64,000 nt of DNA from Allium sativum. Taxonomy: Eukaryota; Streptophyta; Magnoliopsida; Asparagales; Amaryllidaceae. The DNA is taken from NCBI GenBank assembly GCA_030737875.1, contig CM060922.1:322991956-323055955 (forward strand), in the 5' to 3' direction. The notes beneath the pieces were generated by a model. It worked only from the letters and a program-made list of their open reading frames with translations. It did no database searches and was not told where the DNA came from. Position numbers and translations under genes: made by a program. Positions 36,301-46,984 of the stretch are shown here, one piece after another. How positions within the stretch are numbered: the first letter of the stretch is position 1; each line of letters opens with the position of its first letter.

Positions 36301-37606
36301 TTCTTTCGAATGATCTGGATGTTCGTTGGGGGAAGGAGTCGGCTGATAAATTGGTTTGACCAAGGGGTTATGAGATATAGGGTTTGACTGGGGCTATTTA
36401 TAATACAATATAATTTATTTTATTAAATTCCAAAAATAGTTGCCTTTACATTCGAACCCCAAACTGAACCCAACGACTATCGCCCCTAGCTAATTACCCT
36501 CATTTCGAACACATTGTGATATGTATCGTAACCCAATTCGGCTGTTACGATCTGTTTTCATTAAAATTAAAATATAAATCAATATATATTGAATTTGAAC
36601 GCACATTTCAATTTACCGGGGCCACATATTAATTCTAAAAATTCTCGAAAAATTAATTCTAGCTTCGTATTGACGATACGGTCCTAACAAAACTAATTTC
36701 GTCAAATTCTGAGACCGTTTGAAAAATGACCATTTTCTGGTCGATCGAAATTGACTGAAACTGTAAAAACACGTTTTCTTTTGCCACGCTCACATATTGA
36801 TTTCAAAAATTATGAATTTTGAAACCTAGCAATAACTTGACATCCCGGATCCTACAAAAGTGGTTTCGTCGAAAACAGGGATCGTTTGCAAAATTTCCAT
36901 TTTTAAGGGCTATATTTTCCATAGCGACTATTCTGAATTTTCAACTGGGCATAACTTTTTATTCCCGCTATGAAATTTCAATTTTTCAGATTTGTTAGAA
37001 AGATAATTTCAAATAGATACTAATATTTTTGGTTTTGCCAAAATCCGTTTTATTTTGAATCGTTTACATTCATTTGAAATTTGAAATTGAATTTTCAAAT
37101 TACCGCGCCATTTTCAATTCCTTTTATAATTAGAATAAAATATATTTATTTTCAAACATCGATTCAAATAGACTTTTCGTCGTTGTTATTTAAAATATTC
37201 AAAATTCACTAAAATTGCCAAAATAATTTTTTTAAATTGGTTCTGATTTTCCGGGTTGTTACATTATATGTCCACATTATCACTATGCCAATTATATGTT
37301 TATGTCACTTTTGTTAAAATAATCACTATTGTCATCTTTCCCTTTTATTGTTTATGGCTAGGCTACTTTCTAGCCTAGACATGACATCAAATATATGTGA
37401 ATGCGTTAGTTAGGGAACGATGGAAAACATTAGAATTGGCATAACTTGATTGACAAGTATGAATTTGGACATATAATCCATTATGAATATAATTGGGTAA
37501 ATGGGCATGAACACCTATAAAGACATAGGTATAATTAATTGGTTAATAATTAAAATGCCTAGGATTATAGTGATTAGAAAACTGTAATGGCACTAATGAC
37601 ACGAGG

Positions 37607-37679
37607 TTAGATTGCATTTGTGGTGGAAGTCTGCCCGAACCCAACCGGCATATCTAGCAACCACAAATGTTGAATCTAA
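37607..37679 (+). other. Tekay LTR hairpin, copy 3
   Basis: The arms are TTAGATT/AATCTAA (7 bp) and CATTTGTGGT/ACCACAAATG (10 bp), and the loop contains CTGCCCGAACCCAACC. Compared with copy 1, a C-G pair became T-A in the outer stem and a G-C pair became A-T in the inner stem, each with both bases changed. Confidence 0.8.
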
Positions 37680-37726
37680 TGTAAGGGGTCTAAGTGCAAA
37701 AATACGAGATGGGCTAAGACACGAGG

Positions 37727-37799
37727 TTAGGCCCAACTTGTGGAAGAAGTCTCCTCGGACCCGACCGGCATACCCAGCATCCACAAGTTGTAGGCCTAA
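37727..37799 (+). other. Tekay LTR hairpin, copy 4
   Basis: The arms are TTAGGCC/GGCCTAA (7 bp) and CAACTTGTGGA/TCCACAAGTTG (11 bp), and the loop contains CGGACCCGACCGGCAT. At least four stem positions differ from copy 1 with the partner base changed to match, while the loop stays similar. Confidence 0.8.
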
Positions 37800-39205
37800 T
37801 GTGGGAGGTCTAGCCCATTATAACCATAAACGGACATGGTAACAAATTGGAATACTTAACCTAAATGAATCCTTAGGGATTGTATGAACATGTTAACTTG
37901 AATAGGGGTAAAGTAAACTTGGTTGAAATAGTGGGTGGGTTAAGTAAATCTTGTGGCGGTGGGTAATATTTATATATATAGGCCCATAAACTTAACCTAT
38001 TTTATACTTTGGGGTTATGCAACTTTGTTAAGTAAACTCGCCTGGATCAGTGAGGGTTAAGTAAATCTTATAGCGGTGGGGTATATAGGCCCGACAACTT
38101 AACCTGTTTTACATGTTGGACTGTTAGGCATAATCAGTTGAAATCCTAGTAATGGGGATGCAAGCCTAGGGGGAGCTTGTATCATCTTGTGTGTGGGACC
38201 TGTTTCAGTCAGTAACCCATCTAAGTATCAAACAAGTTTGCTTACTGGGCTGATTGTAAGAGATCCCAAACGAATGGGTGGTGTCAACAGCGCAGGAAAC
38301 CAATGGAGTCATGTGCGTGCATGGGTCCGGCTTTCCATGGGAATTAAGACGCTGTGACATCGGTAGATATGGTTGTGCACGTCTTGAAAATGAAGGGTTA
38401 CCACTTTAAGAAGTGATACATCCTACTGTGGGGCCAGCACAGGGTATCTACGGAGCAGGGAGCCGATCGATTAGGGTAGTAGTTAGGGTACATCTAGACT
38501 CTATTATGTTTAGGAGTCCGTTATTGGGGCTGCCTGTGGACTGTATGGGGTTAAAACCTCTCATCAGAAGTATGCCTAAGTCTACCATTTCATAAATATT
38601 GGGGACTATCTCATTCTGGATATACTAGTATTAGTGCAGAGTAATCAATAGGGAAGCGTATACACCTTATCCTGTCTACTTGTCACGCCTGTCTTTTATG
38701 TAGTAATCTTTCTTATCCACGTTATATGCCTGTCATGCTACTTTTATTTATTTACTTGCTAAAAGTAATTAGACTCGCCAGACTTTATGTCTGACCCTTT
38801 TTGTTTCTCCTTCTTTCTTCCGTTTCCCCCTCCCCCCAGGTTGTCAGGGCGGGAACACTTAGGCTTGACCGTGATTCTACTTACTTTTGCTGGAGCTACT
38901 GAGATGTATGGCTCAAGCTCCTATCCTTGTTGCTATGGCTATATTTTGTTTTTGGGGAATTTTATTTCTTTTACGTACTCTGATATTTTTGAAGTACAAG
39001 ACAATAGCTTTTATGTTATGATGGGATTTTTTATTTCAGACATGTATCGTTTTTGGACCACGGTATCTTTTGATAAATAAAGTTTTTATTCCGCTGTTAT
39101 TTTATATGTTTATCTTGTAATATTTCCGTTCTATTTACTATAATGCTTCACGAAACTTAATGCATTCCCCTTTGTGAGTGACATTAACGGACGAGGGGTG
39201 TTAGA

Positions 39206-41268
39206 ATTAGCATCCAATAATAGGTATTAACAACTATTAACATCCAATTACCATCTAGTGTCATCATCAACATAAGTGTTAAAACCATTAACACTTAATA
39301 ACCAATCAACCCATTGTTAATTAAGGAATAAACCTCACTAACATTTTGTTGCCATAATTGACAAAAGAATTCCATATTAAAACACATCACATTCAAATGA
39401 TCATCCATATCACATCAATATCAACCAAAGTCCAACCAATATTAACAATATCACACATTCATCCAATGTCACATTTCTATCAATAGTTTCTTTACTTACT
39501 AAGTCGACATTTGAATCACTTTTTCTTATGGCTACGTGATTAACTCAACCATTTTGTAACAAATTTAAATAAGCTAACCACATCATTTAGCATTAATATG
39601 TAAATCACATAACAATTTATTTCCAACATATCATTAACTAATTTAACCAAACTAGTTAACTACAAGTGAGTAAGTAGTTCTCATCAAGGGATCCACTCTA
39701 CCAATCTTTAGGGTAGGATGATCTAGCTTTGCTACTACCTCGCTACCACTCAATAATTCCAAAGTTGCAACCTGAACGACCCAAAACACTTCAGACTATA
39801 ACTATATATATTAGAGAGTACTTATAAGTAGGAAAGTTGAAATTTTTGCAAACGAATCTAGTTCTAGAGGAAGGGTAGGTCACAGCAAGGGCTGGTAGGG
39901 GGTACGGGGAGGGGGTGCGCGAGTTCCCAGGGTAGTGTAGCGGAGTGGTAGGGGATGTAGGAGGGTGGAAAAGTGGTGAAAAAAATTGGATTTTTAAAAG
40001 AGGAAGAGGGGTTTTAGGGAATAGAGGCCCGTGCCTTGGGATTGGGGGAGGGTGGATGCTGGTAGGGTTGTGCGCAGGTAGTGGAGTTGGTGGTGGGGCT
40101 GGTGTTGAGGTGGGAGGTGGCGTGGGAAGTCTTGGGTGAAGAGGAAGAATAATGGAAGTGTAAAGGAAAAAAAGGGAAAATGGAATTGGAAATATAAACA
40201 AAACGAATCTTTCTCACTTCACATGCTTTGGTACAATGGGAAAGGGTGTCATGGAAGAGAAAGACAAGTGGTAAGGAGGGTACATGAGTTGTCCAAAGGG
40301 TGGAGGCTTAATATGCTTAAGGGTGAAGATATTTTATTTAAATTCTTAATTTACACTTAAGGTTTTATAAAAGGAAGGTATCGACTCCTTAAATTAATTT
40401 AAACTCTTGTGAAATCATTAGTACATGTAAACAAGTCATTTAAGTTGCCATATATCATTCAAAATAAAATAAAAGGGTTTCCAAATAGCCATTTACGAAT
40501 ATAAACCCCTAAACGATTTAAATTTTCAATTGAACAGTGTAAATGAACTAGTGATTTATATGGATATAAATTATCTAGAAAATTTATAAATGAGCCCATT
40601 ATTATCTATATTTATTCATAAACCATTTTATGTATATTTTCTCAATATTTTCAAATTTTCATTATTACCTTAAACCGCTTAATTTCAATAGAACTTCAAT
40701 AAACGATTCCTACATGTTTTCAACTCATATGATCAAACCGTAAGTCCGATATATATACGAAATTTGAAATCCTACTATATTTCACTAATAAGAATCCAAC
40801 AAAAGTGGTTTCGTTGAATTCAAAGACCGTTTGAAAAATGGTCTTATTTCTAGCTCTTGTTGAATTTTAAATGATTTTCAACACGTGTTTATATTACGTA
40901 TATTTACACACTAAATCCGATTAATTTGAAATTTGGAACCTTACCATATTTTTATGTTATGGATCCGATATAATTGGTTTCGTCGAAATCGGAGTTTGTT
41001 TGAAAATTTTCTATTTTTAGGATACCAAAATAATATTAAATTATTGATTTTCATAAAATTCATTTTAATTTGATTTTTAAATGTTCACTTACCGTATTCT
41101 AAGCTTAACAAGATATAAAATCAAATTAGAATTCATTCTCAGTAATTTTCCAAGTCTAGATTCAATATTTACTGAAATTTGAAATTAAATCAGACTTAAA
41201 CATTTAAAAATCCTTTTTTAATCTATTTAAATCCTACTTTAAATTGACTAAAAATTCAGGTCGTTATA
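39206..41268 (-). repeat. D element 3' LTR, right segment
   Basis: Matches 45765-46984 of the D 5' LTR up to about 40435. It then continues to its end TCGTTATA (41261-41268; the expected terminal dinucleotide has one change) next to a polypurine tract. It includes a GC-rich cassette at 39870-40140 and a splice-donor-like region near 39690. Frames such as 39791-40201 (proline-rich, minus) are not kept intact in the other D LTR. Confidence 0.85.
39870..40140 (-). other. GC-rich cassette in the D LTR, left copy
   Basis: GGTGGTGG- and GGGAGG-rich on the plus strand, with CCACC and CTCCC words on the minus strand. The right D LTR carries the homologous cassette at 46430-46720. Both sit about 1.1 kb from the LTR start, the same relative position as the unrelated cassettes in the A and B LTRs. 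Confidence 0.5.
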
Positions 41269-41633
41269 TTCTCCCCCACTTCAAAAGACTTTTCCTTTAA
41301 ATCAAAGATGGAACCGAAAGTCGTTTACTTAGCTAACTTAGTCTTTGCTCTAACTTACTCAAGTTCTTCAACTTTTCTGTTTCTAAGATCTTCGAAATTT
41401 AACTAACAACTTAAATTTTCGAAAATTTTCGCCAATACCTCCTTTGTACGGGTCAATTGGTACCGCTACCACTCGCCTCTCTAGGCCCTCATCAATCAAA
41501 AAGAAAATCTTAAAATCGGTCGGCTCGCCAGTCAATTAATAAAATCATCACACCCGATCAATACAATTAAATATGTACCTTTATGTCAGACATTTAATTT
41601 TATTCATATTCTTAGCTTCCAGCAATAACCTGT

Positions 41634-41678
<45 letters not shown>

Positions 41679-42128
41679 AAATCCAACTAATTTCCAGTTT
41701 TACTTTAACCTAGGCCTTCTACCATTCAACTCTATGTTTTATCCCATCAATTCTATATTAATACTTTTCTTTATTAGTTAAACTAATTATCACACATCAC
41801 AACTAGCAATCAATTGGTTGATTAACTTTCCAATTTTATATGTTGCCAAAACATATCTTTTATATACTCAAAGTATATTTTCAAATTTAAAATCGTCTAT
41901 ATTTGAAAATAACAAATAGGTCTCTCATATATAATACTCTCAAACTCATTTTAGGGCATTACTAACCCTATTTCTAATGAGCCACTTATCCTTGATACTA
42001 CTGATCACACCTCTGATGAGTTTTCTTTTATAGGATGTTACTAATCCTACCTCCAATGAGTCTTTTTATCTTGTTCTAATGCGTTGTATCCCCAAAGCTT
42101 CGAATAAACCAAAGCTCCAATACCAAAC
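41269..42128 (-). other. D element internal domain (860 bp)
   Basis: It runs, on the minus strand, from a degenerate primer binding site through GATTAGTAA-type repeats (about 42100-41940), an AT-rich part, an (AT)n run (41635-41674) and a block shared with the B and C LTRs (41640-41345). It ends at the polypurine tract AGTGGGGGAGAA (41281-41270). There is no coding frame. It is homologous to the B-C internal domain at both ends but about 590 bp longer. Confidence 0.8.
42114..42125 (-). other. Degenerate primer binding site of the D element
   Basis: Minus-strand TGGTATTGGAGC differs from the iMet-type site TGGTATCAGAGC at two positions. Its place three bases from the LTR end matches the B-C layout. 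The element is older and decayed. Confidence 0.75.
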
Positions 42129-44029
42129 TGTGACGACTTGGAAATTCCCACCATTTGAATCGACTGTAAACCAGACAAGTCCGATCCAAGAGGCCAAAAA
42201 TTCTCGAACCGTTATGGGTTACAACATATCAGAACTAAAACAAAAAGAATATTTCATTGGTATTACGACAATTTCACATCAGAGTACCGAATACATCAGA
42301 GAATAACAAATACAAAACAATACACAGCGGAAACATATTTACATTCAGCGGAAGACTATCAAATGCTCTAGACACAGATCTAGCTTCAATCCAGAATCCT
42401 TCTTTATAAAATATTCGGAAAAAAAAACTACTAGTTGCCTATGTGGAAAATATGGGCATCCAGAGTTTAGGTGGGAAACAATAAACTCCGAGTTAGTCAT
42501 GGGACTGATGTGAAAACCAAAAACAATTATTATACTTTATTTTAAAGTTAGGTAAATCACAGGACCACGCCGTTTAACAAGGAACGATTTTCCCCGCATG
42601 AATACCAGTCATAAAAACTCGTAGTGCTTTTTGAAAAATGAAGCTATTATAAGACTCAAGTCCTATCACACAATGCAATGCAAACCAGAGGATAAAGTTT
42701 TACCTTATAATAGCCAAACATGCTTGATATGAGAAAATTCTCTTATATTATCACAAGTGGATAATGTGGAAATCATTGTCGAAAATAAGTGTATTAATCT
42801 TAAACGACATAATGCCCTATTCCATTATGTTGCCATATAGGTTTACAACTGAAAATACAAAGCTCGTATTAGAAGTTGGATTTCCGTTAATGACCAAGGC
42901 AAAGGATCTTCCTTAACCGTTTGAATCATCCCTAGCAAGATGTCAAGAATCACACACAAGTGACCCTTGGATTGGCAGAGCCGACCCACCAATTCCCGGT
43001 GAGTTAGGGTTACACCTGAACATAACGTTCCCCGATCGTATTTGCCTATCGTCCAGGTCGTGTCTGACCATCATCTGAGGCGCCGCGATTCAATCATCCA
43101 CATAAGTAAATTGCCTGGCCTCCATACCATGGCATCACTTTTAGCTAGAAGGAAATGTTAGTCCTTACTCTACTGTCCATCATCTTGTTTTCGGCCATTC
43201 ATGGGTTGTGAGGCTTGTCGAAGTCACGTTTTAACACAAAGTTACGCTATATCAGCCATATTTTGATCATCGTGCACAAAGCTCTTCTTTTCAACAAAAG
43301 CTTTGATCTATCAGCACTTAGCATGCCACATTGTCAATTCACAATATATAATCGGTGTCTATTAATATATAACCCTTTGAGTACATAAGTCCCAGAGGAG
43401 GGTGTTAAGCTAAACGAATAAATTCTCTGCCACCAACTGATATAACATCAATAGAAACCAATTGGTTATATTGTAAAATACAACGTAAGACACACGTCTA
43501 TGTACAAGTCCGTTCTGAGTCTGAACGAAACTGAAGGCACCTTATTCCTCATCCGATTACGGAGAGGGGCCCATGCATATCCAATCAAACTCCAAGTACG
43601 TCTGGATGACATCCACTTATAACCTCATCTTAGGTGTGTCGCCTAATCAAGACATCAACAATAATCTAAATGATGAAAAGATCTTTAATCTTCAACCACG
43701 GTCTTCAAGTATCTTCAATACTCGTCGTACAGATATTCGGAATGGGATAACACCCAGTCTTTCCAAATAACTAGCACAACTTTAAAATCAAGTGATATAT
43801 AAACATATCATAAGTATCATTCTGGTTCAGAATATTCTTTTCATTCAAATCATTCTTTACATTGGGAATTACTCCCTTGAATCTTAACAAAGATTTACAT
43901 TCTTTAAACTTCTTATATAAATATTTCCTTGGAATTATTTTCCCATTCCAATCCTACTCAAGCCATAGAGCAAAAGTGGTGGTACTCCAACCTCATATTT
44001 TGGTAAGTTTATATACGTTCTTTCATTTC

Positions 44030-44510
44030 AAATCTAATTAAAGTTTCATTAAAACTCTAACTTAGTTTTAATCTCTATTTCATTCATTCAAATCATTGTT
44101 GAAAGATTCATTAAAACTCTAACTTAGTTTTAATCTCTATTTCATTCATTTAAATCTTTGTTGAAAGATTTATTAAAACTCTAACTTAGTTTAAATCTTT
44201 ATTTCATTCGTTCAAATCTTTGTTGAAAGATTTATTAAAACTCTAACTTAGTTTTAATCTCTATTTAATTCATTCAAATCTTTGTTGAAAGATCTATTAA
44301 AACTCTAACTTAGTTTTAATCTCTATTTCATTCGTTCAAATCTCTGTTGAAAGATTCATCAAAACTCTAACTTAGTTTTTATCTCTATTTCATTCGTTCA
44401 AATCTTTGTTGAAAGATTCATTAAAACTCTAACTTAGTTTTAATCTCTATTTCACTCGTTCAAATCTTTGTTGAAAGATTTATAAAAACTCTAACTTTGG
44501 AAGTCAATAT
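44030..44510 (-). repeat. 62-bp tandem array in the D LTR
   Basis: Eight units start at 44048, 44110, 44172, 44234, 44296, 44358, 44420 and 44482, a constant period of 62 bp. Each carries ATTAAAACTCTAACTTAG and TTTGTTGAAAGATT. The units are highly similar, so the array expanded recently or is being homogenised. The B and C LTRs have one related unit near 21250 and 33165. Confidence 0.93.
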
Positions 44511-46429
44511 TTTCTTTAACTGGGTTAAAGAATATATGTTATTCAAAAACATCTTTCACGACAAACCCAAAATTCAAATTGATATTAAATGTTAGGCTTT
44601 AAATAGAAATAGTATCGACTTATATTTAATATCAAATTCTGAAATCAACAAATACCGTACAGGGAATAACAATATTAATATCTTCCAAATTCCTCAACAG
44701 TATCCGTATAACTTCGAAATCCAATATCGAATATCCGAAGATTATTTCCATTCAAACCCAACGAGCTTAAGTTTGAAAATCTTATAATTTAATTTTAAAC
44801 TAAATTCCAAAATATTGATTTACTACGTTAAGTAGATCAGGTCAAAAGTCCAAAAAAATTAAATCATAGTTCAAAACTTCACAATTTTTTCTCAAATCCT
44901 TATAAAATCATTAATTATGATTTAAAATATTTTTCCTATTTTAAATAATTTAAAAATATCTTATTTCTCAAAAATCTGTGTTTCAGCTCAATAACAGCAG
45001 TAGCGCTGTTTTTATTCAAATTTGATTTGAACTTATGTCTGAATCTAACCATTGGATTTTAAAACTCTTAGATTCATTTGAAATTTCTTTTCATTTCGAA
45101 CTAAATGTTTTTCGTTTTGGGAAAATCTGATGGTCTGAACTTCCGGTACGTCAATTTAAAGTCAATGGCCGAAGTTCGTGAATTACCATTGCGCGACAGG
45201 TCCTATTCAAACCAAATTTCGATTTATAATTAAAACTAAATCGAATTACTTCTAAAATAGTTTATTAACAATATAAAACATATTTAATTACTTCTTGGAC
45301 TAAACTAGCAATTATTTCACTCAAAAATCCAATATTAAATTATTCAATCATTCTAATATTATTTAAATCATTAAAATAATTTTATTTCTCAAAAATTATT
45401 ATTTGAAACCTAATTTTTTTTATAGTCCGTTATAAAAATAAATAAGATGTTTGAAAACAAAATCTTATTAAACGTTTCCTAGATACCCATACCAAACTTC
45501 ATTTTCTGAAACTACTATTCATTTTTAATTTAAATTTGAAAACATGCCTTTATTAATTCAAACTAGTTCAAATCATATTCTTCCTTTTACGAAGACTATT
45601 CGTAATGACATAAACTAAGTTTCCAAATTATTTCGAATCTAAAATTCAAACTTTTATTTTTCACTAATTATTTTATTAATAAAATATTCAAATTTATTCC
45701 AAATTGGAATAAAATTCAACCAATCACCATATAATTCAATTTATACGGATTGCACGCATCATTATCATATAATAATAATTGTTAACAACTGTTAAAATCC
45801 AATTACCATCTAGTGGCATCATAAGGATAAGTGTTAAGATTATTAACATTTAATAACCAATCAACCGATTGTTAATTAAGGTATTAAACCTCATTGACAT
45901 TTTGTTGCCATAATTGACAAAACAATTCCATATTAACACGCATTACATTCAAATGTTCATCCATATCACATCAATATCAACCAATGTCCGACCAATATTA
46001 ATAATATCACACATTCATCCAACGTCACATTTTAATCAATAGTTTCTGTACTTACTAAGTGGGCATTTGAATCACTTTTCTTATAGTTATGAGACTAACT
46101 CAACCTTTTGCTAATTTAATCAATTGACAAATTTGAATATGCTAAACTACATCATTTAGAATTAATATTTATATCACATAACAATTTATTTCCAATATAT
46201 CATTAACTAATTTAACCAAACTAGTTAACTACAAGTGAGTAAGGAGTTCTCACCAAGGGATCCACTCCAATAATCTTTATGGTAGGATGTTCTACCTTTG
46301 CTACTACCTCACTACCACTCAACAATTCCAAAGTTGCAACCTTTATAACCCAAAACACTTCAAACTATAACTATATATATTATATAGTACTTATAAGTAG
46401 GAAAGTTTAAATATTTGCAAACGAATCTA

Positions 46430-46720
46430 GTTATAGGGGAAGGGTAGGTCACGATGTGGGATGGTAGGGGGAGAAGGTGCATGAGTTCCTAAGGTAGTGG
46501 GGTGGTATAGGGGGTGCTAAGGGGTGTAAGAAGGTCGAAAAGTGGAGAAGTGGTGTAAAATTGGTTTTTTAAAAGAGGAAGTAGGGTTTTAGGGCATGGG
46601 GGCCCACAGCTTGGGCTAGGTGTCTGTTGGTAGCATGGTGCATAGGTGGTGGAGATGGTGGTGAGGTGGGAGGTGGCGTGGGGAGGCTTGGGTGAAGAGG
46701 AAGAATAATGGAAGCTTAAA
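46430..46720 (-). other. GC-rich cassette in the D LTR, right copy
   Basis: Homologous to 39870-40140, with deletions relative to it. Short frames on the minus strand are proline- and serine-rich and differ between the copies. Confidence 0.5.
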
Positions 46721-46984
46721 GAAAAAAAAGGGGAAAATGGAATTGGAAATAAAAACAAAATGGCTCTCTCTCACTTCACTTTCTTTGGTACAATGGGAAA
46801 GGGTGTCATGGAAGAGAAAGACAAGTGGTAAAGAGGGTGCATGAGTTGTCCAAAGGGTGGAGGCTTAAGATGCTTAAGGGTGAAGACTGTTTATTTAAAC
46901 TCTTAATTTACACATAAGGTTTTATATAAGGAAGGTATCATCTCTTTAAATTAATTTAAACTCTTATGAAACCATTAGTATATG

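Larger units (their letters stand above)
19655..37262 (-). mobile_element. B-C: giant-LTR element with a 269-bp internal domain
   Basis: Two direct, nearly identical LTRs in minus orientation bracket 269 bp that hold a tRNA-iMet-type primer binding site next to the 5' LTR and a polypurine tract next to the 3' LTR. The 5' LTR (C, 31569-37262) is 5,694 bp. The 3' LTR (B, 19655-31299) is about 5.6 kb once the A2 insertion is removed. No gag, pol or other frame is present. The two LTRs therefore make up about 98% of the element. It lies in the Tekay solo LTR; flanks TTTTA (19648-19652, before an extra GC) and TTATA (37263-37267) suggest a diverged target duplication. Confidence 0.9.
31569..37262 (-). 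repeat. C: 5' LTR of the B-C element (5,694 bp)
   Basis: This is the uninterrupted LTR copy. Plus-strand ends are TGTAACGATACGG and GGGTTGTTACA. It serves as reference for the split B copy and shows the empty site of A2 at about 34671. It contains the GC-rich cassette (36300-35880), splice-donor-like site (35380), tandem array (35230-34680), relocated internal-like segment (34360-34066), (AT)n and GGCCTGAATAGAACGCG-type block near 33960, acceptor-like TTGCAG (31865) and 3' end. A TTCG-loop hairpin with 11-bp arms is at 34477-34502. No gene is present. Confidence 0.9.
11682..39205 (+). mobile_element. Tekay solo LTR split by two later insertions
   Basis: The LTR pieces are 11682-12298, 19152-19652 and 37263-39205, together about 3.05 kb, close to the 3,191 bp of the intact LTR at 3611-6801. 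It starts TGTAACACC and ends GGTGTTAGA (one change from the intact end). A perfect 5-bp duplication ATTAG flanks it (11677-11681 and 39206-39210). The flanking DNA is one continuous D LTR, as shown by the uninterrupted relative at 45383-46984. No internal Tekay sequence is present, so this is a recombination-derived solo LTR. It retains GGTCGACC-type repeats near 11970-12060, the hairpin pair and the pyrimidine-tract acceptor near 38839. Confidence 0.92.
37263..39205 (+). repeat. Right segment of the Tekay solo LTR
   Basis: It resumes the Tekay LTR after the B-C insertion and matches roughly 5000-6801 of the intact copy. It contains the hairpin pair, GACATGG/GGGTTAAGTGG-like words, the block CTACTGTGGGGCCAGCAC with GTATCTACG (also at about 6020-6050), and the CCAGACTTTATGTCTGACCC plus pyrimidine tract and AG at about 38770-38840. 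It ends GGTGTTAGA at 39205. Confidence 0.85.
42129..46984 (-). repeat. D element 5' LTR, truncated by A3
   Basis: The plus-strand left end TGTGACGACTTGG abuts the primer binding site. The right end is cut at 46984 where A3 begins; by comparison with the left copy about 830 bp of the LTR should continue beyond A3, outside the window. The distal half (about 42620-43560, minus strand) is related to the 3' half of the A LTRs, for example to 18545-18660, so D and A share this part while B does not. It holds the 62-bp tandem array and a GC-rich cassette at 46430-46720. No gene is present. Confidence 0.85.

Noticed and set aside
39791..40201. Proline-rich 136-codon frame on the minus strand
   Set aside because: It follows from the CCACC-rich cassette composition and is not preserved in the homologous cassette at 46430-46720.
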